DNA of 64,000 nucleotides from Nannocystis punicea. GTDB taxonomy: Bacteria; Myxococcota_A; Polyangia; Nannocystales; Nannocystaceae. Positions 7,065 to 15,916 of this stretch are shown here, piece by piece; the stretch's first letter is position 1, and each line of letters starts with the position of its first letter. The notes below the pieces were generated by a model. It worked only from the letters and a program-made list of their open reading frames with translations. It did not search any database and was not told the origin of the DNA. The DNA lies in assembly GCF_026965555.1 (NCBI RefSeq), contig NZ_CP114040.1, positions 3,658,001-3,722,000 on the forward strand. Reading direction: 5' to 3'. The position numbers and the translations under genes are program-made.

Positions 7065-9179
7065 TCATTCAGTGTACCAGGGGTACAGGGTGACGTCGCC
7101 GAGGTCGTAGGTGCCGTGTCCGTCGAGGACGACGGTGACCGCGTCGAAGCGGACAGTCGACCCACCCGGTACGCCGGGGCCATGGTTCTCGTCGACCCCG
7201 ACGGCGATGGCGCCGGACGCGAGCCCCCTGGCGCTGAAGCGGCCGGCGGCGTCGCTGCGCACCAGCTTCTCGCCGACCCATACGGGCACGCCCCGGACTT
7301 GCCTTCGGGACAGGCCGTCGGGGACGAGCCGACCGCGGACGGTGTACGCCTCGGGAGCGGACGGTTGTTCGCCGCGGCCGAGCAGCCAGTCGTTCCCGCC
7401 GCTGCCGTGGGCGAGCAGCAGCGGTCCGCGCGGACCTCCACCGGCGAGCAGGCTGAGATCGAACCCGCCCGCGAGCGAGATCTCGACCTGCGGCGCGCCC
7501 GTGGCCGGCTCCAGGCCGACCAGGACGCCAGCGACGCGACTGACGTAGACAGCGTCATGATCGGCGAGCAGGACATCGGTGCCGAGGCCTTCGCGCCGCC
7601 ACAGCTCGCGACCGCTGGCCAGGTCGTACGCCCGCAGAGCGGCCTTGTGCTGGTGGCGCTTGGCGGGGACGTCGAAGGCGAACAGGCGGCTGTCCTCGAG
7701 GACAGCCGAGGCGACGCCGCCGTCGATCGGATCGGCGTCCCACACGCAGCGCTCGCCGCCGCCGCCGATCCGCCCGAGCTCGGCGCCGGTGGCGGGATCG
7801 AGGCGACGGTGGCCCTGCGGCCCGGGCTCCTCGATGACGAGGGCGCCGTCGCGGGCGACGACGCCGCAGCCCTCGCCGACGGCGACGTCGGACCAGAGGA
7901 TCGCGCCGGTGGTCGGATCGAAGGCGAGGAGGCCGCGGTCGCCGCGGACGTAGCCGCGCTCGCCGTCGGTCCACAGGCGACTGGCGCGGGTGAACTTGAA
8001 TTGCTCGCCGCCGGCGATTCGCCACAGCTCGCGGCCGTCGGCCAGGCCGAAGCCGATGATCGCGTCGGCCTGCTGGCCGTAGATCTCGGCGACGAAGGTG
8101 CGCGGGGCGACGAACTGCTCGTAGGTCGAGCCGTAGTTGGCGAACGCGATCTGCCAGCGGATCTTGTAGCCGGCCCGCTCGACGGCGACAAAGCGCAGGC
8201 TGCTGCCCCAGCCGCCGCGCATGAGCAGGAGGTCGTCGCCGAGTCGACGGATCGGGATGAAGTCGCGCAGACCCTCGGGCAGGCCGGCGGTCTCGAGCGC
8301 GTCGGGCAGCTGCAGGACGTCGGCCTGGACGTCGCGACCGTCGAGCCAGTCGTCGCCGATCGGCCACCAGCGCTCGGCGTCGCCGTACCCCCCGATGCGC
8401 TGCACGAGCGCGAGGTTGGCCAGCGGCCGCGTGGGGGCGTGACGCGGGGCCGGAGCGGCCAGCACCGGCAGCTCGGCCTTGCCGGGGACGAACGGGGTCC
8501 AGACGTCGAGGTCGACCGCGTCGACGGTGGCGAACGGGGCGACGACGCAGCGCAGGCCGCTGTCGGCGGCGGCCATGTAGTAATTGGCCTCGTTGGCGAG
8601 GTCGGGCAGGGGAGGGTCGCGCCAGCTGCCGCCGCGCAGCCGCTGGCGTTCGCCGTGGGCGACCCACTCGGCGACGTTGCCCGCGAGGTCCTGCACGCCC
8701 TCGGCGCTGGCGCCGGCAGGGTGCTGTCCTGCGGGACAGGTGCCGTCGGCCTGGACGCAGACCCGCGACGGATCGAGCGGGGCGGCGCCCCACGGCCAGG
8801 GGTTGGCGAGCCGCGAGCGCGCGGCGAGCATCCACTCGTCGTTGGTGGGCAGGCGCTTGCCGAGCCAGCTGCAGTAGGCGCTGGCCTGCTCGAACTCGAC
8901 GCAATTGATCGGGTGGTCGCCGCGGTCGGCGCGGGTCAGGTTGCACTCGGCGACGTCGCCGACGACGGTGGGCGTGCAGGCGCCGGCGTGCACGCAGGCG
9001 CCGTAGGCGGCGGTGGTGACCTCGGTGACGTCGATGCAGAAGCGATCGACCTTGGGCAGGACTGCGAGGTTGGCGTCGACCGCGACCATGCCCGCGGGGC
9101 ACTCGGGCTGCGGCTCGCGTGGGTGCTCGTGCGGAGCGCAGGCGAGGAGCGCGACCAGGCCGAGCCAGCGACGGGTCAT
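7065..9179 (-). CDS. Lipoprotein: FGE/sulfatase-modifying domain fused to PQQ-like propeller
   Basis: 704 residues. The signal peptide ends in the lipobox LLAC. Residues ~25-200 match the formylglycine-generating-enzyme/SUMF1 fold ('CIDVTEVTTAAYGACV', 'KRLPTNDEWMLAAR', 'GNVAEWV', 'RLRGGSW'). In this superfamily many members are binding domains rather than oxidases, and no classical Cys pair is obvious here. Residues ~270-610 have repeated 'G..LW......V..G' blades of a PQQ-like beta-propeller. Residues ~615-704 form an Ig-like carboxypeptidase-regulatory-type module ('RSDAAGRFSARGL'). Its role is probably surface binding. Two palindrome pairs on the 14-bp lattice (7689/7703 and 8723/8737) lie inside the coding sequence. 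Confidence 0.75.
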   Translation of the reverse strand: MTRRWLGLVALLACAPHEHPREPQPECPAGMVAVDANLAVLPKVDRFCIDVTEVTTAAYGACVHAGACTPTVVGDVAECNLTRADRGDHPINCVEFEQASAYCSWLGKRLPTNDEWMLAARSRLANPWPWGAAPLDPSRVCVQADGTCPAGQHPAGASAEGVQDLAGNVAEWVAHGERQRLRGGSWRDPPLPDLANEANYYMAAADSGLRCVVAPFATVDAVDLDVWTPFVPGKAELPVLAAPAPRHAPTRPLANLALVQRIGGYGDAERWWPIGDDWLDGRDVQADVLQLPDALETAGLPEGLRDFIPIRRLGDDLLLMRGGWGSSLRFVAVERAGYKIRWQIAFANYGSTYEQFVAPRTFVAEIYGQQADAIIGFGLADGRELWRIAGGEQFKFTRASRLWTDGERGYVRGDRGLLAFDPTTGAILWSDVAVGEGCGVVARDGALVIEEPGPQGHRRLDPATGAELGRIGGGGERCVWDADPIDGGVASAVLEDSRLFAFDVPAKRHQHKAALRAYDLASGRELWRREGLGTDVLLADHDAVYVSRVAGVLVGLEPATGAPQVEISLAGGFDLSLLAGGGPRGPLLLAHGSGGNDWLLGRGEQPSAPEAYTVRGRLVPDGLSRRQVRGVPVWVGEKLVRSDAAGRFSARGLASGAIAVGVDENHGPGVPGGSTVRFDAVTVVLDGHGTYDLGDVTLYPWYTE

Positions 9180-9313
9180 GCGAGGACGCTAACACGGGCC
9201 CCGGGCGGGCGCGCGCGGCGGGTCGGCCCGAAGGTCACGCGGCGGCCGGGAATGCGCGGGGCCGTCGATGCGTTGCGGCCGGCAGCTGTGGGATACTCGC
9301 GGAGCAACCGGTC

Positions 9314-9814
9314 ATGCCGACGCTGATCTCACGCGACGAGGCGCTGCGGCGCATCGAGGCCGAGGGGGGCCAGCCCGAGTGCCTGATGTGCGCGATCGTC
9401 CGCCGCGAGGTCGGGGCGGTCCACGCGATCGCCGAGGACGCGTCGATGCTGGTGATGCTGCCCCGCTACGTCCGCCGCTGGGGCCACGTGATGGTGGTCC
9501 CGAAGCCGCACGTGACGTCGTTCGCGGAGGTCGACCCTGCGCTGTGGGCCCGCGCCAACGCGCTGGCCCACCAGGCGGCGCGGATGGTCGAGCGGGTGAT
9601 GCGGCCGCGTCGCTGCTACGTGGCGTCGACGGGCAGCAGCGCCGGCGAGATGACGCAGACCTCCCGCCACTTGCACGTGCACGTGATCCCGCTGTACGAG
9701 GCCGACGACCGCCCCAGCGACGTGTTCTCGTGGAGCGAAGGGATCTACGTCGGCGCGCCGGCGGAGTGGGCCGAGCTGCAGGCCCGCTACCGCGAGGCGT
9801 GGGAGGCGAGCTGA
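9314..9814 (+). CDS. HIT family protein
   Basis: 166 residues from ATG 9314. The active-site triad HxHxHxx is present as 'HLHVHVIPL' (His119, His121, His123), with an upstream 'CLMCAIV' Cys pair and 'VVPKPHVTSFAEVD' typical of the HIT fold. HIT proteins hydrolyse or transfer nucleotides from nucleoside phosphate conjugates such as diadenosine polyphosphates; the exact substrate here is unknown. It is divergent from the FGE-like lipoprotein gene with 134 bp between starts. Confidence 0.85.
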   Translation: MPTLISRDEALRRIEAEGGQPECLMCAIVRREVGAVHAIAEDASMLVMLPRYVRRWGHVMVVPKPHVTSFAEVDPALWARANALAHQAARMVERVMRPRRCYVASTGSSAGEMTQTSRHLHVHVIPLYEADDRPSDVFSWSEGIYVGAPAEWAELQARYREAWEAS

Positions 9815-10060
9815 GCCCTCCGGCGAAGGTCGCGTCGGGCCGGTGGCCGGGATTCGACATGTCTTTGAGGACATGTGGCGTCGGCGGCCGTCCCGGCGAG
9901 GTCCGGGGCGACCTGTCCTTCGGGGAAGGTTGAGTCGGCCCGTGGATCGGCGGCTGTCGATCGCTAGGCGGCGCGAGGCCGGTCACCGCGAGGGCTGGGG
10001 AGGGACCTGTCCTTCGGGGAAGGTCGCTTCGGGCCGGTGGGTCAGCGGCTCGCCGGCGGG
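9815..10060. repeat. Three imperfect direct repeats plus a 14-bp palindrome pair
   Basis: The element around GAAGGTCGCGTCGGGCCGG occurs at 9825, 9925 and 10019 (spacing 100 and 94 bp), the last copy inside the 3' end of the convergent lipoprotein gene. CATG palindromes lie at 9858 and 9872, 14 bp apart. Two CCTGTCCTTCGGGGAAGG hairpins (near 9912 and 10006) have a UUCG-type loop. This is the convergent 3' junction of the HIT and lipoprotein genes. Confidence 0.65.
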
Positions 10061-10993
10061 ATCGTAGCCGCGCAGGGCGGCGAGGATGGCGGCGAGGTTG
10101 GTCGCGGTCGGCCTGTAGCGCTCGTTGTCGAAGGCGAGCCGGGCGTGCCAGCGGTCGAGCGGGGTCGGGTCGCCGGCGGCGGTGGCCCAGGCGGCGCTCG
10201 CGGGGGCCCGCAGGGCGGCGGCGGGCAGGTGGGCGAGGTCGCCGCGGCGCAGCGACTCGAGCAGGTCGATCTCGGCGTCGACGCGGGCGCGGATCTCGGG
10301 GGTGGCGACCGACCACCCGGCGATCTGCGACTCGTTGCCGACGACGTACTCGCGGAAGGCGATCCGATCGTCGGGGCCGTCGCGGACGTGGTAGACGGCG
10401 CCGATCCGCCCGGGTTCGGCGAGGGCGACGGCGAGGTCGACTGGCCTTCCGGACATGTCCTCGAGGACGAACGGTTCGGGGTCGTGCGGGCGGAAGCGGA
10501 CCACCAGGGCGTCCTCGGCGAGGTCGATGCGGACGAGGGCGTCGCCGTAGCGGCGCTCGCCGAGGCCGAGGGCGGTGGCCAGCGGGCTGGTCCAGGCGTA
10601 GCGGCGGCGGCGATGGCCGGGGTGGTCGCGGAGGACCGCCGCGAGCGGGTGGTCGTCGACGAGGCGATCGAGGGCGCGCAGGTATGGCGAGCGCTCGCCG
10701 ACGTCGCTGTCGGCGACGAGCAGGCGCCGGGAGCGGCGGAGGGCGTCGATCTGCGCCGGGGTGGTCCAGGTGTAGAGCACGCGGCGCGCGAAGTCGTCGT
10801 GGTGGACGGCGCCGTCGTCGCGGGCCGCGGGCGGCGGTGGTGGCTCGGGGGCGACTGCGGAGGGCTCGGCGGGAGGCGGCGCGGACGGGGCGTCGACGTG
10901 CGGCTCCGGCGGGAGGTCGCGCGGCGGGCCGCACGCGAGCACCACGAGGCACGCTGCGGCGTGGGTCGGCGAGCGGCGAGGGGGTCGGCGCAC
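9983..10993 (-). CDS. Lipoprotein of unknown function
   Basis: 336 residues from GTG 10993, chosen because it opens a basic n-region and a hydrophobic stretch ending LVVLAC, a good lipobox. A Pro-rich linker (residues ~25-55) precedes a globular domain of about 270 residues with no recognised motif. The last ~15 codons (ATFPEGQVPPQPSR) lie within a repeat that also occurs twice in the downstream intergenic DNA, so the C-terminus may have been extended into repeat sequence. A single palindrome core (CATG 10454) lies inside the gene. Confidence 0.55.
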   Translation of the reverse strand: MRRPPRRSPTHAAACLVVLACGPPRDLPPEPHVDAPSAPPPAEPSAVAPEPPPPPAARDDGAVHHDDFARRVLYTWTTPAQIDALRRSRRLLVADSDVGERSPYLRALDRLVDDHPLAAVLRDHPGHRRRRYAWTSPLATALGLGERRYGDALVRIDLAEDALVVRFRPHDPEPFVLEDMSGRPVDLAVALAEPGRIGAVYHVRDGPDDRIAFREYVVGNESQIAGWSVATPEIRARVDAEIDLLESLRRGDLAHLPAAALRAPASAAWATAAGDPTPLDRWHARLAFDNERYRPTATNLAAILAALRGYDPAGEPLTHRPEATFPEGQVPPQPSR

Positions 10994-11338
10994 GCGGAGA
11001 GGATAGCCGGGTCGAGCGGGTCGCGAACACCGGGCCCTTCGGGCGGCTCGGTCCGGCCGGGCGAGTCGGGGACGCCACCGCGGGTGATTGAACCCTGTTG
11101 AACGGCGAGTGAAGCCCGATTCGCCGATCGCCGCAGTCCGATGATTGGTGGCGGGCGAAATGTCGGTGGTTGCGATCGAGGAGCGCGCCCGCGCTCGATT
11201 CGTCGCGGTGAGGCGGATGATACGTGTTTCAGCGTCGACCATCGCGGACGCCCGAGAGTGCCGACAGTCGGCGGGCGCGGCGCCGGCGCGAATGGTTGAC
11301 CGGGCGGGCGGCCTCGGCGGTATAAACATAGGCCCCGG
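10994..11338. other. Divergent intergenic region
   Basis: 345 bp between the divergent lipoprotein and V4R-STAS genes. Apart from the promoter-like sequence near 11296-11326, I see no further feature. Confidence 0.4.
11296..11326 (+). promoter_or_regulatory. Candidate sigma-70-type promoter with very short leader
   Basis: TTGACC at 11296-11301 and TATAAA at 11321-11326 are separated by 19 bp, longer than the usual 17. The ATG at 11339 begins only 13 bp after the -10 element and no Shine-Dalgarno is visible, so a nearly leaderless transcript is possible. Confidence 0.4.
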
Positions 11339-12406
11339 ATGAACGACGCGAAGATCAACATCGGCTTCGACATCGAATGGGACCTCGAGCGCGGGCTGAA
11401 TCTGTGGGCCGGGGTGCCGACCCTGAGCATGTGGGTGCCGACGTCGGTGGCGGGCCTGATGTCGGGCCTGTGCGCGATGGTCGGGGTCGAGCGGTTCAAC
11501 CTGTGCATGCAGGTCGGCGGCCAGCAGAGCGTCGAGGGCGACTGGGACGTGATCGCCAGCGCGCCGACCTTCGAGGAGGGGCTGCGGGTGCTGCAGGGCA
11601 TCGCCTGGCCGGCCGGCTGGGGTCGCTGGGAATTGCTGGCGCTCGACCGCGTCGGCCGAGAGGCCCGCTACCGCGTGGTCAACGGCTGGGAGGCGCTGTA
11701 CCAGCGGGCGCTCGGGGTGCAGTGGGGCAGCGCGATGATGGCCGGCAAGTTCGCCGGCCTGACCGCGAAGCTGTTCGGCACGCAGTGCTGGGCCGAGCAG
11801 ACCAGCTTCGCCGCCGGCGACGCGGACTACGACGAGTTCGTGGTGCGGCCGACGCCGGTGACGCTCGAGGAGCGGATGCAGCAGCTGCTCGACGCCGGTC
11901 AGGCGACCAACGCCGACCTGGCGGTGGCGCTGCAGCAGCTGAAGACGGAGATCGAGGAGCGGGCCCGCTCGGAGCAGCAGCTGCGCGAGAAGCTGCTGCT
12001 GATCCAGCAGCAGGAGCGAGCGCTGCGCACGCTGTCGGCGCCGATCCTGCAGGTCTGGAGCGGGATCCTGGCGGTGCCGGTGATGGGCGGGCTCGACGAG
12101 GAGTCGGCGGCGGCGCTGATGGAGCGGCTGCTCCACGCGATCGAGGGCTCGGGCACGCAGCACGTGATCCTCGACCTGACCGCGGTCGAGATGGTCGATA
12201 CGAAGACGGCCGATCACCTGCTGAGGATCGTCCGCGCGGTCGGCCTGCTCGGGGCGCGCGTGATCGTCACGGGGATCCGGCCGGCGGTGTCGCAGACGCT
12301 GGTGTCGCTCGGGGTCGATCTGGGCCGGATCATGACGCAGCGCAACATGGAGGAGGGGCTGCGGGCGTGCCTCGGCGGCGATTCGGGGCGCCAGCTATCG
12401 ATATAG
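11339..12406 (+). CDS. V4R-like sensor-STAS regulator (RsbR-like)
   Basis: 355 residues. Residues ~1-185 resemble the V4R/XylR-N ligand-binding fold found in myxobacterial regulators ('GLMSGLCAMVGVERFNL', 'GKFAGLTAKLFGTQCWAEQ', then 'FAAGDADYDEF'). Residues ~185-225 are a Gln/Glu-rich coiled coil. Residues ~230-345 are an RsbR-type STAS domain ('LSAPILQVWSGILAVPVMG', 'VILDLTAVEMVDTKTA'), with Thr in the switch loop. It is probably a sensory component of a stressosome-like relay, and its STAS domain parallels the one encoded at 5.9-7.0 kb. No Shine-Dalgarno sequence precedes the ATG. Confidence 0.7.
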   Translation: MNDAKINIGFDIEWDLERGLNLWAGVPTLSMWVPTSVAGLMSGLCAMVGVERFNLCMQVGGQQSVEGDWDVIASAPTFEEGLRVLQGIAWPAGWGRWELLALDRVGREARYRVVNGWEALYQRALGVQWGSAMMAGKFAGLTAKLFGTQCWAEQTSFAAGDADYDEFVVRPTPVTLEERMQQLLDAGQATNADLAVALQQLKTEIEERARSEQQLREKLLLIQQQERALRTLSAPILQVWSGILAVPVMGGLDEESAAALMERLLHAIEGSGTQHVILDLTAVEMVDTKTADHLLRIVRAVGLLGARVIVTGIRPAVSQTLVSLGVDLGRIMTQRNMEEGLRACLGGDSGRQLSI

Positions 12407-12470
12407 CGGGGCGGGGCGAAGGCGTCCCGTGAATGGAGGGAGGCATTGTCGTGAGCGGGAGATCCTCGCG

Positions 12471-13700
12471 TCACGGCTGCGATGATCGGCGGGCGCGGGC
12501 GCGGACGAGGAGGACGAGCAGGCCCCAGGCGAGCAGGCCGCCGGCGGCGCCGAACCAGCCGGCGCCGGCGGGGGCGAGCAGGGCGTCGGCGACGACGGCC
12601 CCGAGCAGGCCGCCGAGGCACTGGGCGCAGGTGTGGGCCATGAGGTCGATGGCGGCGAGGCGGCCGAGCAGGGCGTTGGGCGTGAGCAGCTGCAGCCGGG
12701 TGGTGGAGGTGACCCAGGTGGCGCCCATGCCGAGGCCCCACAGCACGGAGGCGACGACGAGGAGCGCGGGGAGGTCGAAGGCGCTGAAGAGGGCGACGCC
12801 GGCGAGGGTGACCGCGGTGCCGAGGTGAATGCCGGAGATGGTGCCGCGCAGGCGCCCGACGCGGGCCCACAGCAGCGGGCCGACGCCGGTGCCGATGCCG
12901 CGGACGCCGTGCATGACGCCGAGAGTGACCGCGACGGCCGACTGCTGACCGGCGACCGCGTGCAGGAGGACCCACCCGCCGCCGTTGGCGAGGGCGACGG
13001 GGATCTTGGCGAGGGCGACGTGCAGGAGGGCCGGGTCGCGCCAGGTGCGGCGCCAGGCGGCGAGGAAGTCGGGCGTGACGACCATGGAGGCCGAGGCGGA
13101 GGCGTCGCTGCGCTCGCCGGGGCGCAGGCGCGGCAAGGTGGCGAACAGCGCGGCCGCGAGGACGAAGGTGGCGGCGTCGATCGCCAGGGCGCCGCGCGGG
13201 CCGACGAAGGCGGTGACGAAGCCGCCGGCGGCGACGCCGAGGGCGAAGATGGTGCTCCAGGTGGCGCCGAGGAGGGCGTTGGCCGAGCCGAGCTGGTGCG
13301 TCGGGACGAGCTGCGGGAGCGCGGCGCTGGCGGCCGGATCGGTGAAGGCCGACAGCGCCATGCGCAGGAACACGAGGCCGGCGAGGACGGCGGTGCCGCT
13401 GCCGGCGTCGCCGACGAGGGCGATCATGACGAGGACGACGAGCGCCCGCAGGAGGCTGCCGACGACCAGGATCGCGCCGCGATCGCGGCGGTCGGCGAGG
13501 CGGCCGGCGAACGGCGCGAGCACGGCCCGCGGCAAGGTGTGGGCGACCAGCACGGCGGCGACGCCGTAGAGACCTGTACTTTCGGACAGGGCGAGGGTGC
13601 CGACGGCGACGTAGGTGAACCAGTCGCCGAACAAGGAGATCGCCTGGGCGATCCACAGTCGCCGGAAGTCCCGGTTGGCGAGCAGGCCCGGCGCGGACAC
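12471..13700 (-). CDS. MFS transporter
   Basis: 409 residues from GTG 13700. 'LLANRDFRRLWIAQAISLFGDW' at the N-terminus and 'PFAGRLADRRDRG' after the second helix are characteristic of the MFS-1 drug/metabolite exporter group. About 12 hydrophobic helices are visible. It is predicted to sit in the inner membrane and to use ion gradients; the substrate is unknown. It is divergent from the HExxH gene at 13831. A variant palindrome pair (CCTG 13573, CAGG 13587, 14 bp apart) lies in the coding sequence. Confidence 0.8.
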   Translation of the reverse strand: MSAPGLLANRDFRRLWIAQAISLFGDWFTYVAVGTLALSESTGLYGVAAVLVAHTLPRAVLAPFAGRLADRRDRGAILVVGSLLRALVVLVMIALVGDAGSGTAVLAGLVFLRMALSAFTDPAASAALPQLVPTHQLGSANALLGATWSTIFALGVAAGGFVTAFVGPRGALAIDAATFVLAAALFATLPRLRPGERSDASASASMVVTPDFLAAWRRTWRDPALLHVALAKIPVALANGGGWVLLHAVAGQQSAVAVTLGVMHGVRGIGTGVGPLLWARVGRLRGTISGIHLGTAVTLAGVALFSAFDLPALLVVASVLWGLGMGATWVTSTTRLQLLTPNALLGRLAAIDLMAHTCAQCLGGLLGAVVADALLAPAGAGWFGAAGGLLAWGLLVLLVRARARRSSQP

Positions 13701-13830
13701 GCGGCGATGATAGGCGAGGCCGCCGCCGTCCGGGCGCGGCGCGGGCAGCACGGGGCGTGCGCTGGGGCGCATCGGCGCGTGAAACCCGGCGCGATGGACA
13801 GGGGGCGCGGGCGCTCGCTACATTCGCGGG

Positions 13831-15057
13831 GTGTCCGAGTTCGAGGCCCTGCCGGCGGAGGAGCGCCGGGCGTGGCTGTTGGCGCACCTGGCCGAGCTGC
13901 TGCGCCAGGCTGACTGGCAGCACTTCGTGTGCACGCCGATCGTGCTGCCGCGGCCGGAGTTCTTCCCCGACCGCTTCACGCGCAGCGCGACCGGGGTGTT
14001 GCGGCTGGTGCGGCGGCTGTTTCGCTACGCCGACCTCGAGCTGGGGGCGGAGGTCGAGCTGTACGAGGGCAGGCCGCCGACGCCCGAGGGGCCGGTCGCG
14101 CTCGGCGCGGCGCATCACCACGAGGGCGCGGCGGGGCTGTTCCTCGGCATCGAGGCGGGGGTGGCCCGCTTCGGGGCCGACCTCGCGCTGCTCGACGACC
14201 CGGGCGGGATCACTGCGACTCTGGCGCACGAGGTCGCGCACGCGTTCCGCTCGCATCACGCGCTGTGGGTCGACGATCACGATCTCGAGGAGGAGCTGAC
14301 CGATCTGACGACCGTGTACCTCGGCTTCGGGGTGCTGAGCGCCAACGCGGCGCTGCGTCACAGGTCGGAGCAGGTCCACGACGGGACGTTCCGCTCGCGC
14401 TGGTCGGTGCAGCGGCTCGGGTACCTGTCGCCGCAGGAGCTGTGCTTCGCCCTGGCGGCGCAGATCCACGCGCGCGGGGCCGGCCGCGAGGCGGCGCAGG
14501 CCTGCCTCGAGACCAATCAGGCCAGCTACTTCCGCGCGGCGCTGCGCTGGCTGGAGCGCGAGCGGCCGGAGCTGGCGAGCGAGCTCGGCCTGCCGCCGCG
14601 CGCGAGCTGGCCGCCGCCCGACAGCGTGGCGACGCTGACCCGCGCGCTCGACGACACGCACGACGAGCTCGAGGGCGACGAAGCAGGCGCGCCGGCGACG
14701 GCCGTGAAGGCGGAGAACGTGGGTCGCCCGGTGTTCCGGGTGTGGCGGCGCAGCCGGGCCGATCAGGCGATGCTGGCGCTCCCGGTGGGGATCCTCGGGC
14801 TGCTGGCGTGCGCGGGCGCGGCGATGATCCACGACGCGTGGATCCTCGTGGTGATCGCGCTGACGGGGGTCGTGATTCGCGGGCTCGGGCGCCGCCGCCG
14901 GCCGCGCTGCTCGGAGCCCGAGTGCCAGGCGCTGCTGACCCGCGCGGCGGAGAGGTGTCCCGGCTGCGGCGGGACGGTCGCGGGGGACATCGACCGCGCG
15001 GAGCAGCGGCTGGCGGCCGCCGAGGCGCTCCGGCTGCGGGCGGGGGCCGAGCGCTGA
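13831..15057 (+). CDS. Membrane-anchored HExxH zinc-peptidase-like protein with zinc ribbon
   Basis: 408 residues from a GTG start. 'ATLAHEVAHAF' (His133, Glu134, His137) is a gluzincin-type zinc motif, and acidic 'LEEELTD' about 20 residues later could supply the third ligand. Residues ~305-345 form two membrane helices, followed by a C-terminal zinc-ribbon-like region with 'CSEPEC' and 'CPGCGG'. The peptidase domain would probably face the cytoplasm unless the N-terminus is exported in another way. The substrate is unknown. A five-unit palindrome array starts ~10 bp after the stop. Confidence 0.6.
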   Translation: MSEFEALPAEERRAWLLAHLAELLRQADWQHFVCTPIVLPRPEFFPDRFTRSATGVLRLVRRLFRYADLELGAEVELYEGRPPTPEGPVALGAAHHHEGAAGLFLGIEAGVARFGADLALLDDPGGITATLAHEVAHAFRSHHALWVDDHDLEEELTDLTTVYLGFGVLSANAALRHRSEQVHDGTFRSRWSVQRLGYLSPQELCFALAAQIHARGAGREAAQACLETNQASYFRAALRWLERERPELASELGLPPRASWPPPDSVATLTRALDDTHDELEGDEAGAPATAVKAENVGRPVFRVWRRSRADQAMLALPVGILGLLACAGAAMIHDAWILVVIALTGVVIRGLGRRRRPRCSEPECQALLTRAAERCPGCGGTVAGDIDRAEQRLAAAEALRLRAGAER

Positions 15058-15064
15058 GGTCCTT

Positions 15065-15132
15065 CGGGACATGCTCCATGGAGCATGTCTTGATGGACAT
15101 GAATGGATGGGCATGTCTTGAGGGGCATGTCT
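15065..15132. repeat. Tandem 14-bp palindromic array 3
   Basis: CATG cores at 15070, 15084, 15098, 15112 and 15126, all exactly 14 bp apart. The array follows the stop codon at 15057 directly. Confidence 0.8.
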
Positions 15133-15487
15133 CGACGCGTCAGGGGCGGGCTCCGGGCGCAGGCCTCGCGGCGCGAGGTGCGGGGTTGCACGGGGCGCGG
15201 AGCGGGCGAGGGGTGGCGGGGTCCTCGCGGAGATCGCCGCGGCGCGTCGCGTCAGGGGAGAGTTCGCCGGGTGCCGGCCGGGCGTTCGCGTCGCGGTCGA
15301 GCACGCTTCCTGCGCGCGAGGCCGAGGCGGCGCGCTCGTGGGGCTCACGAGGTCCGGACGAACGGTGACCCGCGGTCGGCCTGCGTGCGGTCGGGGCCGG
15401 TGGGCGGCGCGAGGGCCCGCGGTCGAGGCCGGGCGGACGGCTCTCGGGCGGCGGGACCGTGCTATTTTCCGCGCCCGGAGCATCACG
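15133..15487. other. Intergenic DNA without recognisable gene
   Basis: About 355 bp of GC-rich sequence between a palindrome array and the OsmC start. Open frames here are short and lack coding character. I see no promoter with confidence. Confidence 0.4.
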
Positions 15488-15916
15488 ATGGGAATCAGCA
15501 AAGCCAGCGCAACTTGGGAAGGTTCGATCAAGACCGGCAAGGGCTCGATGAAGCCCGATCACGCGCCCGAGATCCCGTTCTCGTTCGCCTCGCGGTTCGA
15601 GGGGCAGCCGGCCAGCAACCCCGAAGAGGTGATCGGCGCGGCCTTGTCGGGCTGCTTCTCGATGGCCCTGTCGCTCGGCCTCGAGAAGGCCGGGACGCCG
15701 CCGCGGTCGATCCACACGTCCGCGGCCGTCAAGCTCGAGAAGGACGGCGAGGGCTTTTCGATCACCACCATCGAGCTGACCACCGAGGCCGACGTGCCGG
15801 GGCTCGACGCCGACAAGTTCGCGGAGATCGCCGAGGCGACCAAGAAGGCGTGCCCGGTGTCGAAGGCGCTGGCGGGGGTCCGCACGATCTCGCTGAAGGC
15901 GTCGCTGCGCGCGTAA
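15488..15916 (+). CDS. OsmC family peroxiredoxin
   Basis: 142 residues from ATG 15488. Two reactive Cys in the expected contexts are visible: 'ALSGCFSMALS' and 'KKACPVSKAL'. Together with 'RFEGQPASNPEEVIGAA' this is the OsmC signature. OsmC reduces organic hydroperoxides through the Cys pair, with reduction usually supplied by lipoyl proteins. The length matches the family. It stands alone, with a possible double hairpin downstream at 16044-16081. Confidence 0.9.
   Translation: MGISKASATWEGSIKTGKGSMKPDHAPEIPFSFASRFEGQPASNPEEVIGAALSGCFSMALSLGLEKAGTPPRSIHTSAAVKLEKDGEGFSITTIELTTEADVPGLDADKFAEIAEATKKACPVSKALAGVRTISLKASLRA

Noticed and set aside
12214..15540. Long minus-strand open frame across the MFS and HExxH genes
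   Set aside because: It overlaps genes with recognisable motifs on other frames and contains only Arg/Ala/Pro-rich translation.
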